In this document: positions 49,760 through 57,607 of the stretch, piece by piece
Position numbering within the stretch: position 1 is the stretch's first letter
Layout of the letters: every line of letters begins with the position of its first letter
Origin: CAYNEI01 sp964396185
Lineage (GTDB): Archaea > Thermoplasmatota > SW-10-69-26
Length of the DNA: 64,000 nucleotides
Assembly (NCBI GenBank): GCA_964396185.1
Contig: CAYNEI010000001.1
Span: forward strand, 1-64,000
Direction of reading: 5' to 3'
The notes under the pieces: generated by a model
Database searches by the model: none
What the model saw: only the letters and a program-made list of their open reading frames with translations
What the model was told of the DNA's origin: nothing
Translations under genes and position numbers: made by a program

Positions 49760-51040
49760 TTGGGCCCCGGCTTGAAGAACTTCCTCCTTCCCTCCCTGCC
49801 CTTCGCTGGGGTTCTCAGCTCGAGCCTCATGATCGCATGGGCCACCGAGGTGGCCAGCTTCTTCCTCTCCCGGGGCCTGGCCTTCGCGCTGCTGGCGCTG
49901 ATCCAGGTGCTCCCGGAGTTCGCCGTGGAGGCCGTGATCACCCAGCAGGCCGCCGAGGGGACGATCCGGGCCATCGAGACGGGTGGGACCATCGCCATGG
50001 CGGAAGGGCTCGATCTCGTCACGGCCAACTTCACCGGCGCCAACCGGCTGCTTGTCGGCCTCTTCCTTCCCATGGTCTACTTCGTGGCCGCTTGGGGGGC
50101 CCGGCCCGCCGGGATCTCGAACCGCTCCATCGTGCTGCCGCCGGCGACCTCGCTGGAGGTCTTCGCGCTGCTGGTCCCGACGCTCTACTCGTTCTCGTTC
50201 GCCCTGCGGGGCTCGATCACCCTGATCGACGCCGGCGTGCTGACCCTGATGTACGTCGTCTACCTGGTGCTGGCCTACAAGATGCCCACCGAGGACCACG
50301 ACGCCAGCGAGCTGCCCTTCGTGCCTCGTTGGATCTACAACCAGCCCGCCCGGCTGCGCACGACATTCATCGTGGCGCTCTTCGGGGGCGGTGGGGCGCT
50401 GTTGTTCCTGAGCGTGCACCCCTTCTACGAGAACACGATCCATCTGGCTGCAGCCCTGGGTCTGCCGGCCTACTTCCTGTTCCAGTGGATCGCGCCCCTG
50501 CTCTCGGAGTCCCCGGAGCTCATCACGGTCTCGTACTGGGCCAAGACCGGGCGCGCGCCCCTGGGCGTGACCAACGTGGTCTCGAGCAAGATCAACCAGT
50601 GGACCCTGCTCATCGCCATGATCCCCGTCGTCTATGCCAGCGTGCTCTGGAAGGCTGGCTTCGGCCTATCCGCGCTCCCCCTGGGCAACGCCCAGCAGGT
50701 CGAGGTGCTCCTGACCGCCGCCCAGGGCCTCTTCGCCGTGGCGTGTCTGATGACGCTGACCCTGGAGCGGTGGCAAGCATGGACCCTGCTGGTCCTCTGG
50801 GCCGTCCAGGCCGCTGATCCGCTCTTCGAACCCTTCCTGGTGGGCTGGCTGCCCAGCCCCTTCCCCGCCGGCCTGGCAAGCGGCTCGCTGGTGCGTGAGT
50901 GGTTCACGCTGCTCTACCTGGCCCTGACCGTGTTCGTGCTGGTCAAGGACCGCCGACGGCTGCGGGCCATCCCGAGCATCCAGCGCGTCTGGCGCGAGCA
51001 CGTCCGCGGGTCCTCAAGCAGGGAGGAGCAAGGGGCGTGA
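49760..51040 (+). CDS. Cation exchanger-like membrane protein (CaCA superfamily)
   Basis: 426 residues with ten or more membrane helices. Two inverted repeats of the Na+/Ca2+ exchanger type can be seen: LALIQVLPEFAVEAVI with GLDLVTANFTGANRLLVG in the first half, and LLSESPELITVSYWAKTG with GVTNVVSSKINQWTLLIA in the second. The paired PE motifs are those that coordinate the cation in this superfamily. The usual GSN motifs are altered to GAN and SKIN, so ion specificity may differ. The start is uncertain: TTG 49760 is used here, and TTG 49772 is an alternative. It ends ten bases from the convergent secreted-protein gene. Confidence 0.78.
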   Translation: MGPGLKNFLLPSLPFAGVLSSSLMIAWATEVASFFLSRGLAFALLALIQVLPEFAVEAVITQQAAEGTIRAIETGGTIAMAEGLDLVTANFTGANRLLVGLFLPMVYFVAAWGARPAGISNRSIVLPPATSLEVFALLVPTLYSFSFALRGSITLIDAGVLTLMYVVYLVLAYKMPTEDHDASELPFVPRWIYNQPARLRTTFIVALFGGGGALLFLSVHPFYENTIHLAAALGLPAYFLFQWIAPLLSESPELITVSYWAKTGRAPLGVTNVVSSKINQWTLLIAMIPVVYASVLWKAGFGLSALPLGNAQQVEVLLTAAQGLFAVACLMTLTLERWQAWTLLVLWAVQAADPLFEPFLVGWLPSPFPAGLASGSLVREWFTLLYLALTVFVLVKDRRRLRAIPSIQRVWREHVRGSSSREEQGA

Positions 51041-51049
51041 TCCCAGGGC

Positions 51050-51550
51050 TCACGGGTCGGTGACGTGGTAGGCCACGCGAGCCAGGCCCGTGGTCCCCGC
51101 ACCGGGCAAGCAGTCGATCTCGTCTGCGTTCTCCAGGGAGTTGACCACCAGGCGCAGCATGGTCGCGCCCTCAGGGATCTCCAGGGTCGCCTCGCCACAG
51201 AAGCTCCCGGAGACCAGCGCCGATCCGGCGCCGCCGAAGAAGCTCTCGTCGAAGTGGTCGGGGTCGTGGAAGGAGTAGAACACGGAGACTGCGGAGCTGG
51301 CCTGGTCCTCGATGGTGACCTCGAGCTCGTCGTAGACGTCCACTTGGCCATCGTCACGGAGGTCGAAGCGCATGGACCCGACGACGTAGATCGTCTCGCC
51401 ACCGGCATCCACCGTCGTGATGGAGCTCGTGCCGCTGGCGCCGACGATGTAGACGCGCTCCTCGACCTTCTCGAGCTGCGCGGTCGCACTCCCGGGAACG
51501 AGCAGGCCAAGCACCAGGCAAGCAGATAGCAGCAAGGGTGTCAAGCGCAT
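51050..51550 (-). CDS. Secreted beta-rich protein of unknown function
   Basis: 166 residues with a signal peptide (LTPLLLSACLVLGLLVPGSATA). The mature protein is acidic and strand-rich (ERVYIVGASG, TIYVVGSMRFDL, ELEVTIEDQASSAVSVFYSF), with two Cys residues (SFCGEA and IDCLPG) that may pair. It ends TGLARVAYHVTDP. No family was recognised. It could be a small carbohydrate- or ligand-binding sandwich, but that is only shape inference. Confidence 0.75.
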   Translation of the reverse strand: MRLTPLLLSACLVLGLLVPGSATAQLEKVEERVYIVGASGTSSITTVDAGGETIYVVGSMRFDLRDDGQVDVYDELEVTIEDQASSAVSVFYSFHDPDHFDESFFGGAGSALVSGSFCGEATLEIPEGATMLRLVVNSLENADEIDCLPGAGTTGLARVAYHVTDP

Positions 51551-51723
51551 AGGTCAGCCTCCAGGCCTGGGTAGCCCGTGGGCGCCGGATGAGCGGGTCT
51601 GTGTCCCTGGAGGGGGTGGAGACACGGCGTAGTTTCAGCGACCCCACGGAGGGGATCGCTCGTCGGGAGCAGTAGGACGGCCAGCACGGGAGGCTTCAAG
51701 CCTGGGGGCCCCATGACCCATGG

Positions 51724-52497
51724 ATGGCGTCCTCTCAGGCCAGATCGTTCGAGGATGAGCTCGCGCTCGTGACCGGAGCCGCCTCAGGCATCGGGCGCGC
51801 CACCGCGCAGCTACTCGCCCAGCGCGGCGCCCACGTGGTGCTCGCTGATCTCGACGAGCCCGGCCTCGAGGAGGCGGTCGAGGCCATCGAGCAGGCAGGG
51901 GGAAGCGCTGAGCTGGCGGTGCTGGACGTGCGCGAGACGCAAGCCCCTGGGCGGCTTGTCGATGGCATCGTGGATGCGCACGGCTCGCTCTCCCTGGCGG
52001 TCAACGCCGCCGGCGTGCTTGGCCCGCTCGCGCCCAGCCATCGTGTCACCGAGGAGGCCTGGGAGCACGTGGTCTCCACGGACCTCACCGGCCTCTGGCG
52101 GTGTCTCAAGGCCGAGCTCGATGCCATGGCCACCTTGGGGAGGGGCAGCGTGGTCAACGTGGCCAGCGTGGCGGGCCTTGTCGCCTTCCAGGGCGCCCCG
52201 GCTTATGCGGCCAGCAAGCATGGCGTGGTGGGGCTGACCAAGACGGCCGCCGTGGAGCTCGCCCCGAGCGGGGTGCGCGTCAACGCGGTATGCCCCGGTG
52301 TCGTGGACACGCCCATGCTCGAGGCCTCCCTGGCCGAGGCGCCGTTCACCGAGGATGAGCTGGCCCAGGACCACCCTCTCGGCCGCATCGCCGCACCGGA
52401 CGAGGTGGCCACGGTCATCGCGTTCCTGCTCTCGGACGAGGCCTCGTTCATCACGGGTGCTGCCGTCCCAGTGGATGGGGGCCTCACGGCGCGTTGA
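51724..52497 (+). CDS. Short-chain dehydrogenase/reductase
   Basis: 257 residues of the classical SDR type. Cofactor motif TGAASGIG (17-24), an acidic residue after the second strand (LADLDE), NAAGVLGP, the active-site Ser in VVNVASVAGLVAF and YAASKHG with catalytic Tyr and Lys, then PSGVRVNAVCPGVVDTPM and the C-terminal SFITGAAVPVDGG. The Asp at the end of beta-2 favours NAD(H). FabG-like 3-ketoacyl reductases and sugar or alcohol dehydrogenases share all these features, so the substrate is open. Confidence 0.9.
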   Translation: MASSQARSFEDELALVTGAASGIGRATAQLLAQRGAHVVLADLDEPGLEEAVEAIEQAGGSAELAVLDVRETQAPGRLVDGIVDAHGSLSLAVNAAGVLGPLAPSHRVTEEAWEHVVSTDLTGLWRCLKAELDAMATLGRGSVVNVASVAGLVAFQGAPAYAASKHGVVGLTKTAAVELAPSGVRVNAVCPGVVDTPMLEASLAEAPFTEDELAQDHPLGRIAAPDEVATVIAFLLSDEASFITGAAVPVDGGLTAR

Positions 52498-52571
52498 GCG
52501 GATCTGGGCCCTCTTGAGCTGATCTTGGCCCTCTTGGACCCCTGGGGCGTTCACCGAGGGCTACACCCCGA

Positions 52572-52580
52572 TGATTTAAC
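52572..52580 (+). promoter_or_regulatory. TATA box of the FKBP-like lipoprotein gene
   Basis: TGATTTAAC, centred 31 bases before ATG 52608 and only 16 bases before ATG 52593; used to choose the start. Confidence 0.55.
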
Positions 52581-52607
52581 CGTCGGGCCTCCATGACCGG
52601 CTCAACC

Positions 52608-53882
52608 ATGCCATCCCAACGACCCGCTTTGATCCTCGCGATCGTCTCCACCCTCCTGCTGGCTGGCTGTGCAGCCCCCGGCGCAGACGAGGGTGAGGGC
52701 GAGCTCGCCTCGACGCTCAACATGGCGCCGGGCACCAGCGCGACAGCCCCCCTCGTCTTCGACGGCGTCGAGGAGGCGTCCGAGAGCCTCCAGGCCACGG
52801 TCACCGATGCCAACGGCTTGGATGTCCGCGAGGTCACGGGCCTGCAGGCTGGAGAGAACGACACCGTGACCGGTTGGTTGCCCGTCACGGTCCCAGCGGA
52901 TGCACAGGCCGGCGAGCACCAGGTCGTGGTCTCGCTCTCGACCCCGGATGGCGAGCAGCGCCGACACGTCACGGTGAACGTCTCCGAGCCCGAGGAGACC
53001 CTCTCGGAGGGCCAGTTCGCCATCGTGCACATCACGGCGCGCACGGAAGACGGGCGTCTGGCGCTCACCACGGATGCCAACGTGAGCGACGCGCCGTTCC
53101 CCACCACGCCCTCCTTCCAACCGCCCCAACAGGGCGGTCCCACCCAGATCCCCCTCCAGGCCCAAGCCCAGCTCCCAGAGGGCCTGCTTGACGGCCTGGT
53201 GGGCACCGGCATCGGCCACGACGTCTCCGTGGAGGTCGTGGAGGCCTTCGGTGCTGAGACCGTCGACCAGCCCCAGCCCCGCGAGGAGACCATCGAGCGC
53301 CAGGTCCAACAGCAGCACGTCTCCGAGCTGCCCCGCGACCAAGCCGAAGCCCAGGGCTTCGTGGATGAGAGCACCGAAGAAGGCGACCCGGTCGAGGTCC
53401 CGGGCACCGCGCTCCCCTACGTCGTGGACGCGATCAACGAGACCAACGTGGGCGTGCGCCTGGACGTCGAGGAGAACGAGACCTACACGCTCTTCGAGGC
53501 CTGGCCCGATGCCGCAGAGGTCCAGGAGCTCGCCAACAACACGGTGACCTTCTTCATCACCCCCGACCAGGAGGCCGGCGAGATGTTCACGTGGCGCGAG
53601 GAGTGGCCGCAGGCCACCGAGATCGTCGAGGTGACCGAGGCGGTCATCGTGCTGCGCCACAGCCCTGAGGTCGGGACGACCTACCAGCAGCCCGGACCCC
53701 AGGGCCAGCCCACCCAGCTTACAGTCAGCGAGCTCACGGACGAGGAGATCATCGTGAGCCAGGACAACCCGCACCCGCTGGCGGGTCTGACCCTGACCTT
53801 CGACATGCACGTGGTCGACCAGCAGGAGCCCCCGGAACAGCAGCCTGGTATGGGTGGCCAGCCAGCACCGGGTGGGCGTTGA
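52608..53882 (+). CDS. FKBP-like peptidyl-prolyl isomerase, lipoprotein
   Basis: 424 residues. The signal peptide ends in a lipobox LLAGC (Cys21), so the protein is probably lipid-modified and held outside the membrane. Residues about 25-120 form a beta-sandwich. An FKBP-type domain starts near GQFAIVHITARTEDGRL and LPEGLLDGLVGTGIGHDV, is interrupted by a long inserted region, and closes with SQDNPHPLAGLTLTFDMHVVD, the SlyD/FKBP C-terminal motif (NHPLAGxxLxF). The inserted residues would correspond to the chaperone flap domain. It probably helps fold exported proteins. The C-terminus is Gln/Pro/Gly-rich. ATG 52608 fits the TATA distance. Confidence 0.78.
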   Translation: MPSQRPALILAIVSTLLLAGCAAPGADEGEGELASTLNMAPGTSATAPLVFDGVEEASESLQATVTDANGLDVREVTGLQAGENDTVTGWLPVTVPADAQAGEHQVVVSLSTPDGEQRRHVTVNVSEPEETLSEGQFAIVHITARTEDGRLALTTDANVSDAPFPTTPSFQPPQQGGPTQIPLQAQAQLPEGLLDGLVGTGIGHDVSVEVVEAFGAETVDQPQPREETIERQVQQQHVSELPRDQAEAQGFVDESTEEGDPVEVPGTALPYVVDAINETNVGVRLDVEENETYTLFEAWPDAAEVQELANNTVTFFITPDQEAGEMFTWREEWPQATEIVEVTEAVIVLRHSPEVGTTYQQPGPQGQPTQLTVSELTDEEIIVSQDNPHPLAGLTLTFDMHVVDQQEPPEQQPGMGGQPAPGGR

Positions 53883-54144
53883 AGGTCCAGGCCCGATCTC
53901 TCGGAGTGTGACGGGCTCCAAGGTCCCCACCTTCGAGCAGCCCCGAAACGGGCTTGGAAAGCCCCTAGCCCGACGGTTGACCGGGAGGCCCGTGCAGTCC
54001 CAGCCTACCAGGACGGGTTCGAGGGCGGGTTGTGCCGGAGCGCGCACCGTTTGAGTACCCGGTCCGGGGGGTCAGGGGTTCTTGCGAGCGTGTCGAGCCC
54101 GATCCACCCGAGGGGCTGCTTGCCGGTCAGGCTGAGTGCGAGCG
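53883..54144. other. Gene-free stretch between the FKBP gene and abiEii
   Basis: 262 bases with no credible ORF. The only structure I see is a small hairpin GGGCTT-GGA-AAGCCC around 53949-53963, inside a larger CGGG/CCCG fold, which could end transcription of the FKBP gene although no T run follows. Confidence 0.4.
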
Positions 54145-54930
54145 TCACGGTTCAAGGAACGTGAGCTTCGCACGCAACTCCTCGATCACGGGTCGGAACG
54201 GAGGGAGGCCGGGAGTGAGGCGGGCTAGGGCGGTTTCCCAGTGGCGTTCTGCTTCGCTGAGTCTCTGCCGATCGAAGATCGCATCGGGTTGGTACTCGAT
54301 CTCTGTGCGTTCGCACTTCCTGACCAGCTGTTCCTCGGTCTTTGTGGCATCGAAGTCCCTGGTGGTGATCAGGCGCCAGGTGTCGTAGTAGTCTCGGGCG
54401 TAGCCACGTTGCATGATGCTGCGGAGCTTCTCGATCAGGATCTCGTTGAGGGTGTAGACGAGGATGGTGAATGGCGGGATGTTGTACTCGGGTTCGACCT
54501 CGACCGTCGTGGGGTCGTCGATCAGTTTCTCGGTGAGAGAGATGTCGAGCTTGATCGTGTTCTTGTAGCCGAGGGGTCCGAGGAACTGGGCGCGTGCCTG
54601 GATGTAGTATGCTTGGGTGTGGATCTGGCTGAATTGGAAGCTGAGGCCACTTTGTTCGCTGAGTTGGGCGAAGCTGTCCTCGAAGCCTTGGCTCACCGCA
54701 TCTGGCTGGATGTCTTGGAGGATGGTGAAGTCGAGGTCCTCTGAGAGCCGCCATTCGGGCGCGTAGACTTTGCGCAGAGCAGTGCCGCCCTTGAAGACCA
54801 GCACGTCGCGGAGGGATGAGGTCTCCGAGTAGATGCCGTGGAGGAGCCAGGTGAGGGCGTAGTCCTTCTCCAGGGTGGCGACATCGAAGGGGGTGTCCGC
54901 TGCCAGACGTCGGAGATCGTCAGCATCCAT
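54145..54930 (-). CDS. abiEii: AbiEii nucleotidyltransferase toxin
   Basis: AbiEii toxins of type IV toxin-antitoxin systems are nucleotidyltransferases; characterised members bind GTP or modify tRNA acceptor ends. The 261-residue protein has all four motifs: FKGGTALRK (47-54), RLSEDLDF (61-68) with the catalytic Asp pair, LDIS in the third strand, and EKLRSIMQRGYARDYYDTW with the conserved Lys/Arg and Asp. It starts one base after the stop of the AbiEi gene, so the pair is coupled. The GC content is lower than in the flanking housekeeping genes, which suggests transfer. Confidence 0.92.
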   Translation of the reverse strand: MDADDLRRLAADTPFDVATLEKDYALTWLLHGIYSETSSLRDVLVFKGGTALRKVYAPEWRLSEDLDFTILQDIQPDAVSQGFEDSFAQLSEQSGLSFQFSQIHTQAYYIQARAQFLGPLGYKNTIKLDISLTEKLIDDPTTVEVEPEYNIPPFTILVYTLNEILIEKLRSIMQRGYARDYYDTWRLITTRDFDATKTEEQLVRKCERTEIEYQPDAIFDRQRLSEAERHWETALARLTPGLPPFRPVIEELRAKLTFLEP

Positions 54931-54931
54931 C

Positions 54932-55747
54932 CTAGCTCCCTCTCCAAGCGAGCAGCTCGTCTTCGGTGCGGTTGAGGGTGAGGCCGTATGCTTTAGAGTA
55001 GCCTACCCGGTCCTTCGGCCCGGTGGGGTCGAGCCACATGTACCCCCTGAGTTCCTTGGCTTCGATCTCATCACGAGTGCTCTCTGCCAGGTCGAGCAGG
55101 TCGAGGAGGTAACCGAGCCTGCGGACCAGGACGTTGACGGCGTAGCGTTCAGCGTACCGGAGAAGCTTGTCGAAGTCGAGGTCGTCGCGTCCTTCCCAGA
55201 TCGCTTTCACGACTTCGCTGTAGCCGCCGGCGTAGTCCGGAATGTCGAGGCAGTCGATGAGGGTCTTCTCCCTGTCGCTGATCTGGAAGGTGCTCCCTGC
55301 CATCTGCTGTTCGGTGTAGCCGAAGAACTTGCGTTCCGCGAGGGTCACGAACTGGAAGGTGGTGGGTCCGAAGGCGACGTCGCGCTTGCGCTTGGTGGTG
55401 GCTACGAAGACGGTCCGGGGGTTTTGTTCGGTGAGGTTCCAGTGGTTGAGCGCGGTCCAGTAGCCGATGTAGTACTCCTCGATGAGGTGGGGTACGACGA
55501 GGAAGGGTAGCTCGGACCAGTGTCCCTCAAGGCCAGCGCGCGCAGGTACAAGCAGGTACGTGCCTTTCTCGATCTCTTTGACGCGGCCTTTCTTCTTGAG
55601 GCGGTAGATGACGTTCCAAGCCGCGGGCTCGGTGGAGCCCAGGATCGCGCGTGCGTGGCTGAACTCGAATACTGCTTTCCCCTCCTTCTCAAGGGTGAAG
55701 AGGAGCTTCACCTCTTCCGGACCCAGACGTATCTCTTGTTCGCTCAT
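54932..55747 (-). CDS. abiEi: AbiEi antitoxin
   Basis: 271 residues. The N-terminal winged helix (VKLLFTLEKEGKAVFEFSHARAILG then WNVIYRLKKKGRVKEIEKGTYLLVP) is the usual AbiEi DNA-binding domain. The C-terminal domain has GYWTALNHWNLTEQ, VATTKRKRDV and the conserved DREKTLIDCLDIPDYAGG segment, which neutralises the partner toxin in this family. ATG 55747 is used; the frame runs to TTG 55762. A TATA element (TAATACTTATG on the minus strand, near 55782) lies about 35 bases upstream and an inverted repeat covers the start region. Confidence 0.92.
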   Translation of the reverse strand: MSEQEIRLGPEEVKLLFTLEKEGKAVFEFSHARAILGSTEPAAWNVIYRLKKKGRVKEIEKGTYLLVPARAGLEGHWSELPFLVVPHLIEEYYIGYWTALNHWNLTEQNPRTVFVATTKRKRDVAFGPTTFQFVTLAERKFFGYTEQQMAGSTFQISDREKTLIDCLDIPDYAGGYSEVVKAIWEGRDDLDFDKLLRYAERYAVNVLVRRLGYLLDLLDLAESTRDEIEAKELRGYMWLDPTGPKDRVGYSKAYGLTLNRTEDELLAWRGS

Positions 55748-55766
55748 CCTCTTTTCTAACAAGAGG
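55748..55766. promoter_or_regulatory. Inverted repeat at the abiEi-abiEii promoter
   Basis: CCTCTT (55748-55753) and AAGAGG (55761-55766) flank seven bases, lying between the TATA element (about 55776-55788) and the abiEi start codon. AbiEi proteins are known to bind inverted repeats in their own promoter, so this is the likely operator. Confidence 0.5.
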
Positions 55767-55898
55767 TTCGTGACATAAGTATTAAGACGTTCGCTCCCGC
55801 CCTCTCAAGCCCCGCTTGCCCGAGTGAACCCCTCAATGGTGAGATGGGCCTCTACGGAACGTTTATCGAGCGAGGACTCACCTTCAGGAGCGTTTGCT

Positions 55899-56159
55899 GT
55901 GGTATCGATCCGTCTCGACATCCCTGAGGATGTCCTCGCGTCACTGAATCTCCCCCCTGGTGAGGTCGAGGGTGAGCTCCGCAAGGAGCTAGCGGTCGCA
56001 TTCTATGCTCGTGGTGTCCTCTCTGTTGGGAAAGCTGCTGAGTTCTCGGGGATGACGCGCTGGACGTTCGAGGAGCTGTTGGGAAAGCGTCGCGTTCCTC
56101 GGCACTACGGTCCCGACGAACTCGAGGAGGACCTGGGGTATGCCCTCGGCGATCGCTGA
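55899..56159 (+). CDS. UPF0175 family protein, probable antitoxin
   Basis: 86 residues matching UPF0175: VSIRLDIPEDVLASLNLPP, then LRKELAVAFYARGVLSVGKAAEFSGMTRWTFEELLGKR and a C-terminal YGPDELEEDLGYA. The middle helix-turn-helix (LSVGKAAEFSGMTRWTFEELL) should bind DNA. In many archaea and cyanobacteria this family precedes a PIN-domain toxin (DUF3368), and here its last codons overlap the start of just such a fragment. GTG 55899 has AGGAG eight bases before it; the open frame to 55824 lacks family similarity. A TATA-like ACGTTTATCG lies at 55857-55866. Confidence 0.85.
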   Translation: MVSIRLDIPEDVLASLNLPPGEVEGELRKELAVAFYARGVLSVGKAAEFSGMTRWTFEELLGKRRVPRHYGPDELEEDLGYALGDR

Positions 56160-56217
56160 TGCCTCGGTCGTGATCCACCTTGCTGCCCGGCCTGTAGCAC
56201 AGCGTGCTGCGGCGTGA
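56140..56217 (+). pseudogene. Truncated PIN-domain (DUF3368-like) toxin fragment
   Basis: A 25-codon frame starts with ATG 56140, overlapping the end of the UPF0175 gene by 20 bases, and stops at TGA 56215-56217. It reads PSAIADASVVIHLAAR before degenerating into RPVAQRAAA. The first part matches the beta-1 strand and Asp-Ala-Ser motif of DUF3368 PIN toxins, where the Asp binds the catalytic metal. The other three acidic residues and about 130 residues of the domain are missing, so the toxin is dead. Confidence 0.65.
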
Positions 56218-56223
56218 GTCCGG

Positions 56224-56559
56224 CTACGATCTTCTCTCGTGTTCCGAGTGTTCAAGGATCAAGGCGGTCGCCGCGGCGTCGAACTGGGCCGCACTGCACC
56301 GCGTGCAGTGGGCGCCCGGGAGGCGGGTGATCACGGTCAGCCCATGCGGGGTGGAGATGCTCTTCTGAAGGTTGTTCGTGGTCACCATCTCACCCCCGCA
56401 GATCGCGCACTGGGTGAGCTCGCCCTCGGGGAGCAAGGGCTCTCGCGTGGTCACTCGGATACGAGCTTGCAGATCACGGATCTGCCCGCCGGTGATCCCT
56501 GGGACGTCGGCTGGGTCTGGAGTGTCGTTCTCGTCGCGATGGTTCTCACAGTCCGACAT
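56224..56559 (-). CDS. YgiT-type zinc-finger protein
   Basis: 111 residues. After a polar N-terminus (SDCENHRDENDTPDPADVPG) and a short helix, Cys51, Cys54, Cys85 and Cys88 (CAICGGEM and CTRCSAAQFD) form a YgiT/MqsA-type zinc domain with the typical central beta strands and the end FDAAATALILEH. In MqsA this domain is followed by a DNA-binding HTH domain; here the protein stops after it. No toxin partner (MqsR/HicA-like) is seen next to it. ATG 56559 has GGAG eight bases upstream. It runs convergent to the UPF0175 gene. Confidence 0.7.
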   Translation of the reverse strand: MSDCENHRDENDTPDPADVPGITGGQIRDLQARIRVTTREPLLPEGELTQCAICGGEMVTTNNLQKSISTPHGLTVITRLPGAHCTRCSAAQFDAAATALILEHSEHERRS

Positions 56560-56621
56560 CGTTCTCACTCCGGGAAGGTGGTGATGGAGCGACCGGTCCT
56601 CGCGCTAGGCCGTTGGACGCA

Positions 56622-56696
<75 letters not shown>

Positions 56697-56734
56697 GGTA
56701 GGCCACGCAAGGACGCGTCGGATTTGAACACTTC

Positions 56735-56844
56735 GGTCGGCGAGTACGGTGGTGCCGTTGGCCTGCCGTACTCGCCGACCAGCTTGCGCCTGCGGCGCAA
56801 CGGGCGCGCCGTTCGGCCACCCCCTCGTGCGGCGGAGCCGCACG
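56735..56844. repeat. Hairpin cluster upstream of tRNA-Glu
   Basis: GGTCGGCGAGTACGG (56735-56749) pairs perfectly with 56766-56780, a 15-bp stem with a 16-base loop. TTGCGCC/GGCGCAA (56784-56800) and GTGCGGC/GCCGCAC (56828-56844) are 7-bp hairpins. They fill the gap between tRNA-Glu and the stop of the lipoprotein gene at 56861 and may act as its terminator. No gene lies here. Confidence 0.85.
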
Positions 56845-56860
56845 CCCCTGCCGGTGTCCA

Positions 56861-57532
56861 TCATCGCCCAGTGCCGCCGAGCCCGTAGCGCTCGGACACC
56901 TGGTCGAGGTCGACCTCGCCAGCCCAGGCCTCCACGACGAGGCGGGCCTCGGCCTCCGCTGTGGTCGGCGCCATGCCCATGTCGCACTCGTTGACGTCCG
57001 GTGCCACATCCGGGGCGCACGTGGTGATGCCGTACGCGATGCGGGTCCGGCTCTCGCTGGCCCCCTCGTCGTCGCTGCGGACGTGCTCGCCCACGGTGAG
57101 CACCGTGATCGAGAACCCCTCCCCCTCCAAGCCCGGAGCGACGTAGACGAACTCGTAGTCCGTGCCGAGCAGGGCGTTGGGGGTGCAGGTCGTCGTGGGT
57201 GGGCAGCCCTCGACGGGGTCCCAGGTGAGCACGACGGCCAGCTGGGTGGCGTTGGGTGGGATCGGCTCCTCGAGGGTGGGCGGTTGCTCGGGGCCGAACC
57301 AGCCGGTCTGCACGATGGTGCGCTGCTGGTCGTGGAGGATCTGCGGGGGGGCAAGCTCGACAGGTGGTGGGCTCGTGTCGGGCTGGGCTGCCCGCTCGCC
57401 CGCCTCGGCACCCCCGACGGGCTCGTCCCCAGCAGAGTCAGCATCGCCGATGCATCCTGTCAGCGCGGGTGCAGCGAGCAGGGCGGTCACGAGGGCAAGC
57501 ACATGGATCGATCGCGTCGGCGTGTGTGCCAT
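56861..57532 (-). CDS. Lipoprotein of unknown function
   Basis: 223 residues. A signal peptide with lipobox ALTGC (Cys27) indicates a lipid-anchored exterior protein. After an acidic Pro-rich linker, a beta-sandwich-like domain (about 65-215) has ATQLAVVLTWDP, four Cys residues (EGCPPTTTCTP, TTCAPDV, NECDMG) and YGITTC; the pattern suggests a jelly-roll or pre-peptidase-like fold. I recognise no specific family. ATG 57532 places the signal peptide at the N-terminus; the in-frame start at 57556 is less likely. Confidence 0.75.
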   Translation of the reverse strand: MAHTPTRSIHVLALVTALLAAPALTGCIGDADSAGDEPVGGAEAGERAAQPDTSPPPVELAPPQILHDQQRTIVQTGWFGPEQPPTLEEPIPPNATQLAVVLTWDPVEGCPPTTTCTPNALLGTDYEFVYVAPGLEGEGFSITVLTVGEHVRSDDEGASESRTRIAYGITTCAPDVAPDVNECDMGMAPTTAEAEARLVVEAWAGEVDLDQVSERYGLGGTGR

Positions 57533-57607
57533 GGGGGGCCGACGACCTGAGGGCACAAGCCGTGCGCGAACCTCTGCATCGCAGAGGGCTCTGCGTCACA
57601 GAGCGGG

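Noticed and set aside
56717..56730. GGATTTGAAC resembling a duplicated tRNA-Glu T arm, as a possible attachment site
   Set aside because: The flanking bases cannot form a T stem and the match is only about ten bases. Its position 28 bases upstream of tRNA-Glu makes a TATA box the better explanation.
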